From: CADCTB01 sp036269435
Lineage (GTDB): Bacteria > Actinomycetota > Acidimicrobiia > Acidimicrobiales > AC-14
Direction of reading: 5' to 3'
Length of the DNA: 8,089 bases
Assembly: GCA_036269435.1 (NCBI GenBank)
Contig: DATASA010000118.1
Span: 1-8,089 of the forward strand
Shown: positions 5,465-8,089 of the stretch, one piece after another
How positions within the stretch are numbered: the stretch's first letter is position 1
Layout of the letters: every line of letters starts with the position of its first letter
Made by a program: the position numbers and the translations under genes
Notes under the pieces: model-generated
Databases searched by the model: none
The model's input: only the letters and a program-made list of their open reading frames with translations
Told to the model about the DNA's origin: nothing

Positions 5465-7279
5465 TCAGCGACAGGGACCGGCGGTGCAGGTGATGTTCAG
5501 CCGGTAGGTGCCGGTTCGGTTCCCCGTCGTCACGCCGTTGGTGTCGCCGACGATCACGGTTTGGCGCCCGGTCGTGTCCAGGATGCACTCGCTGAGGTTC
5601 GGGCACGCCTCCGTGCCGTCCGGCCGGAAGACGTCCACGCCGGCGACCAGGTCCCCTCCGAGAGTGACGTCGGTGATGAACAGCCGGTCGCCGGTGGAAC
5701 CGGCGAAGGTCAGGCAGTCCTGAGTGCCCGGCCGGGACACCGTGCCCTGGGCAGGCGTGCCGTACACCAGCGGACGGCAACCGACAGGGTCGTTCAGCCG
5801 TTGGATGTAGAGCGAGTACTGGCCGGTGTTCTTGCCGGAGATCGTTCCGAACGTGTCGGCCACCAGCACCGTGTGCTGCCCAGCGGTGTCGAGGACACAA
5901 GCGCGCAGGTTCGGACAGGCGTCGCTTCCGTCGGGCCGCAGGACGGCCACGCCGGGCAGCAGGTTCCCCTCGATCTGGGCGGCGTCGACGAGTACCCGGT
6001 CGCCTTTTGCCCCCTGGAAGGTGTGGCGGCGGGTCTGGCCCGGCGTCTCGATCGGGCACTGCGTCACCTGCCCGTACGTGAGCACGTCCAGGCATGGCGC
6101 GGGCCCGCTGGACACGGTTGTCGTCGCTCCTCCGGACCCCGTCGCCGCGGGTGTCGTCGTGGGAGCAGTGACGGAGGACGTTGGCGCCGTCACCGCGGTG
6201 CCCGTGACGGAGGGGACGACGGGCGTCTGCGAGGCCAGCTGCCCCACCCCGGACCCGCGCCGCGTCGTGAGCACGATCGCACCCAAGACGGACACGAGGA
6301 CGATGGCGGCGGCGACCAGGAGAATCACCCATCGTCCGCTCGTTCGCCTTGAACCGTCCGAGATTGCGCTGGCTGCAGGCCGCCACGGTGCTCCGCGGGT
6401 GTCCTCGCCGCTCGCAGCCATGCCGGGTGCCGGCTGACTTCCGAGAGGCACCGGGGTCGGCTCCATGCCCGCTTCCCGCAGCACAGTCTGCAGTTCGCCG
6501 CCGAACTCGGCGGCCGTCTCCTGTCGGTCGACGGGCGCCTTGGCCATCGCCGTCTCAAGGGCCCGCCGGAGCGAGGGCGGCACGGCGGGCGTGTCCACGA
6601 CGGCGGGCTCGGTCAGGATGCGTGCGACCAGCGCGCCGTGCGATTCACCGGCTCGGGGGCGGAAGACCGGGTGCCCGCCGGCCAGGGCCGCCAACGTCGA
6701 CCCGAGGGCATAGACGTCCGCGGCGACGGAGCACCTGCCGCCAGCCAAAACTTCAGGAGCGGCGTGACTGACACTGGCGTGGACGGGGCCGCTTCCCTCA
6801 GTCGAGGCGAGCTCAGCCACCCCGAAGTCGGCCAGCTTGGGCTCCCCGTAGGCCGAGAGCATGACGTTCTCGGGCTTGACGTCGCAATGCAGGATCCCCG
6901 CCCGGTGGGCCGTCTCCAGGGCGCCGGCCAGCTTGATCCCGATGCGGGCGACCTCCTCCCAGCCCAGAGGCCGGCCGGCCGCGACACTCGCGCCGAACGA
7001 TCCGCCCGCTAGGTACTCCATGACCAGGTATGGCCGACCGTCGTCGACCAGTCCGGCGTCGTAGACAGTCACGACGTTCGGGTGCCCGGACAGAGCCCCG
7101 AGAGCGGCACGCTCCTGGTCGAACCTGGTCCGCGCGTCGCCGGGGAGCGCCCGTCGCAACAGCTTGACGGCGACGGGGCGGCCGAAGGCGGGCTGCTCGG
7201 CGCGGTAGACCTCGCCAAACCCGCCTCGGCCCACCAGGACCGCCCCCTCGAGCCCCTCGATCCTCGGTACCTCGTCCAT
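5465..7279 (-). CDS. Transmembrane Ser/Thr protein kinase (Hanks type, non-RD) with duplicated ectodomain
   Basis: 604-residue membrane receptor-type kinase. Cytoplasmic kinase domain at about 10-270: glycine loop GRGGFGEVYRA (18-27), VAVK Lys39, helix-C Glu56, hinge VMEYL, catalytic loop HCDVKPEN (131-138; Asp133 present but Cys132 replaces the usual Arg), DFG 151-153 and APE 174-176. The segment between DFG and APE is short and lacks the usual GTxxYxAPE form. One membrane helix lies at about 317-337 (WVILLVAAAIVLVSVLGAIV), followed by a Thr/Pro/Ser-rich stalk (about 341-395) and two extracellular repeats, each with a CPNLxxC(V/I)LDT motif. All core catalytic residues are present, so activity is expected; the non-RD loop suggests it does not depend on activation-loop phosphorylation (family knowledge). 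ATG 7279 is chosen over ATG 7312 because GGAGGAGG precedes it. It is divergent from an FHA/winged-helix gene, its likely partner. Confidence 0.95.
   Translation of the reverse strand: MDEVPRIEGLEGAVLVGRGGFGEVYRAEQPAFGRPVAVKLLRRALPGDARTRFDQERAALGALSGHPNVVTVYDAGLVDDGRPYLVMEYLAGGSFGASVAAGRPLGWEEVARIGIKLAGALETAHRAGILHCDVKPENVMLSAYGEPKLADFGVAELASTEGSGPVHASVSHAAPEVLAGGRCSVAADVYALGSTLAALAGGHPVFRPRAGESHGALVARILTEPAVVDTPAVPPSLRRALETAMAKAPVDRQETAAEFGGELQTVLREAGMEPTPVPLGSQPAPGMAASGEDTRGAPWRPAASAISDGSRRTSGRWVILLVAAAIVLVSVLGAIVLTTRRGSGVGQLASQTPVVPSVTGTAVTAPTSSVTAPTTTPAATGSGGATTTVSSGPAPCLDVLTYGQVTQCPIETPGQTRRHTFQGAKGDRVLVDAAQIEGNLLPGVAVLRPDGSDACPNLRACVLDTAGQHTVLVADTFGTISGKNTGQYSLYIQRLNDPVGCRPLVYGTPAQGTVSRPGTQDCLTFAGSTGDRLFITDVTLGGDLVAGVDVFRPDGTEACPNLSECILDTTGRQTVIVGDTNGVTTGNRTGTYRLNITCTAGPCR
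5468..6094 (-). repeat. Two tandem extracellular repeats of the kinase (protein-level duplication)
   Basis: Repeat 1 covers kinase residues about 396-500 (5780-6094) and repeat 2 about 501-604 (5468-5779). Aligned segments include GDRVLVDAAQIEGNLLPGVA with GDRLFITDVTLGGDLVAGVD, LRPDGSDACPNLRACVLDT with FRPDGTEACPNLSECILDT, and TGQYSLYIQ with TGTYRLNIT. Cysteines at 455/461 and 559/565 are in equivalent places. The pattern of short strands and GDR...RPDG resembles beta-sandwich sensor modules of the pre-peptidase C-terminal type. This is a tentative fold guess; the duplication itself is plain. Confidence 0.85.
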
Positions 7280-7344
7280 GGCCGCCTCCTCCGCGACCAC
7301 GGTATGCAGCATCGGTCCGGCCCACCATAGGAAGCTGTTCGGGA
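7280..7344. promoter_or_regulatory. Divergent intergenic region between kinase and FHA/winged-helix gene
   Basis: Only 65 bases separate the two starts, so both promoters must lie here or run into the coding sequences. TATGGT on the minus strand (7324-7329) could be a -10 for the kinase but lacks a matching -35. AGGAAG at 7329-7334 is a possible, rather distant ribosome binding site for the plus-strand gene. A regulator binding here would control both genes, but I see no clear operator repeat. Confidence 0.4.
7285..7292 (-). promoter_or_regulatory. Ribosome binding site of the kinase
   Basis: Reads GGAGGAGG on the minus strand. GGAGGA is 7 bases before ATG 7279, an ideal distance. It decides the start in favour of MDEVPRIEG over the upstream in-frame ATG at 7312. 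Confidence 0.75.
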
Positions 7345-8089
7345 ATGGATCGGATCAGGTCGGACCTCGACCAACGGCGTCGGCCTTGGCTCGAACTGCG
7401 GGGTGCCGACGGCGAGGTGAGGGTCGTCGACCTCGACGGCCCGCTGCGGATAGGCCGCGACGGGGCGGTCAACGACGTCGTCCTCGCGCCGGACCTCGAT
7501 CGATGGATCAGTCGCCGTCACTGCCGCGTCGAGCCCGACCCCTCCGGTGTGGGGTGGGCCGTCGTTGACGAGGGGAGCAGGAACGGGACATACGTCCGCC
7601 GCGTCGGGTCGTCCTCGCTCGAGGAGGTGACGGTCAGGGCGCCGCTGCATTCCGGGGATACCGTCTGCCTGCTGGCCTCGATGGCGGGCGACGAGCCCAG
7701 GTACTGGGAGATCCAGCTCCACGACCCGGAGATGACCGTCACCGCGCCACACGATCGAAGCCGGGCGGCGTGCCTCGACTACGACTGGGGCGGCGGACGG
7801 GTATGGGTCCTGCAGGGGGGGTCGAAGGTGGAGGTGAGTGGCTTACGTCCTCAGGAACACCGGGCGCTCCGGCACATGGCCGCCCGAAACCGGGACGGTG
7901 GCGGCGGAGCCGTTCTGTGCTCGTTCGAGGAGCTGGTGGGGGCCGTCTGGAGTGACGACCCTCACCTGCCGCACACCCGGGAGGAACTGGCCCGGGTGAT
8001 CTACGAGGTCCGGCGCCGTCTGGGTGGCGCCGGAGGTTCGGAGGTCATCGAGACCGTGCGAGGCATCGGCTACCGGCTCCTCACCTGCA
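7345..8089 (+). CDS. FHA domain fused to a PhoB/OmpR-type winged helix, transcriptional regulator (C-terminus cut)
   Basis: ATG 7345 is open to the window edge, 248 residues. The N-terminal FHA domain (about 15-125) has the phosphothreonine-binding landmarks: LRIGRDG (Arg35), WISRRHCRVEPD (Ser56, His59), WAVVDEGSRNGTYV (Asn80, Gly81). A C-terminal DNA-binding domain (about 145-247) has the PhoB/OmpR layout: short strands RVWVLQGGSKVEVSGLRPQE, helices HRALRHMAARN and FEELVGAVW, recognition helix TREELARVIYEVRRRLGG, and wing VIETVRGIGYRLL. The winged helix is almost complete, so only a few residues may be missing. It has no receiver domain and no BTAD domain. The expected role is to bind a Thr-phosphorylated partner, or be phosphorylated, and switch DNA binding. 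The divergent kinase is the obvious source of the signal (inference). Confidence 0.9.
   Translation, partial: MDRIRSDLDQRRRPWLELRGADGEVRVVDLDGPLRIGRDGAVNDVVLAPDLDRWISRRHCRVEPDPSGVGWAVVDEGSRNGTYVRRVGSSSLEEVTVRAPLHSGDTVCLLASMAGDEPRYWEIQLHDPEMTVTAPHDRSRAACLDYDWGGGRVWVLQGGSKVEVSGLRPQEHRALRHMAARNRDGGGGAVLCSFEELVGAVWSDDPHLPHTREELARVIYEVRRRLGGAGGSEVIETVRGIGYRLLTC

Overview
The window is a gene-dense, very GC-rich stretch with third codon positions almost always G or C. It carries a lipobox-type lipoprotein, a Hanks-type Ser/Thr kinase, an FHA/winged-helix regulator and a PGM1-type ATP-grasp ligase. This mix points to an actinobacterium. An environmental lineage such as Acidimicrobiia is plausible, but the class is inference and cannot be fixed from the sequence. 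I saw no tRNA, rRNA, CRISPR array, insertion sequence or phage gene, and no gene-free stretch longer than about 170 bases.

Left part, minus strand (1-2980), read in transcription order: a calcineurin-like metallophosphoesterase lipoprotein with two altered active-site positions (2048-2980); a 54-residue, strongly acidic small ORF with a good ribosome binding site (1867-2031); a RecQ-family DNA helicase whose coding frame overlaps or directly follows the small ORF and has no ATG, GTG or TTG in a usable place (about 248-1864); and, after a 75-base gap, the start of a secreted or membrane-anchored protein that runs off the left edge (1-172).

Middle part, plus strand (3147-5461): an aldo/keto reductase with a complete catalytic tetrad, followed without a gap by an ATP-grasp ligase resembling the peptide ligase PGM1 of pheganomycin biosynthesis. 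The two look translationally coupled. They form a compact redox-plus-ligase pair that could modify or build a small peptide or amino-acid-derived metabolite (inference).

Right part (5465-8089): a membrane Ser/Thr kinase on the minus strand ends 3 bases from the ligase stop. It has a cytoplasmic kinase domain of the non-RD type (HCD instead of HRD), one membrane segment, a Thr/Pro/Ser-rich stalk and two tandem cysteine-bearing extracellular repeats. Across a 65-base divergent intergenic region lies a plus-strand gene for an FHA domain joined to a PhoB/OmpR-type winged helix, cut by the right edge. The pair looks like a phosphothreonine-based signalling module that passes an outside signal to a transcription factor, comparable in logic to PknH/EmbR but with the domain order of the regulator reversed.
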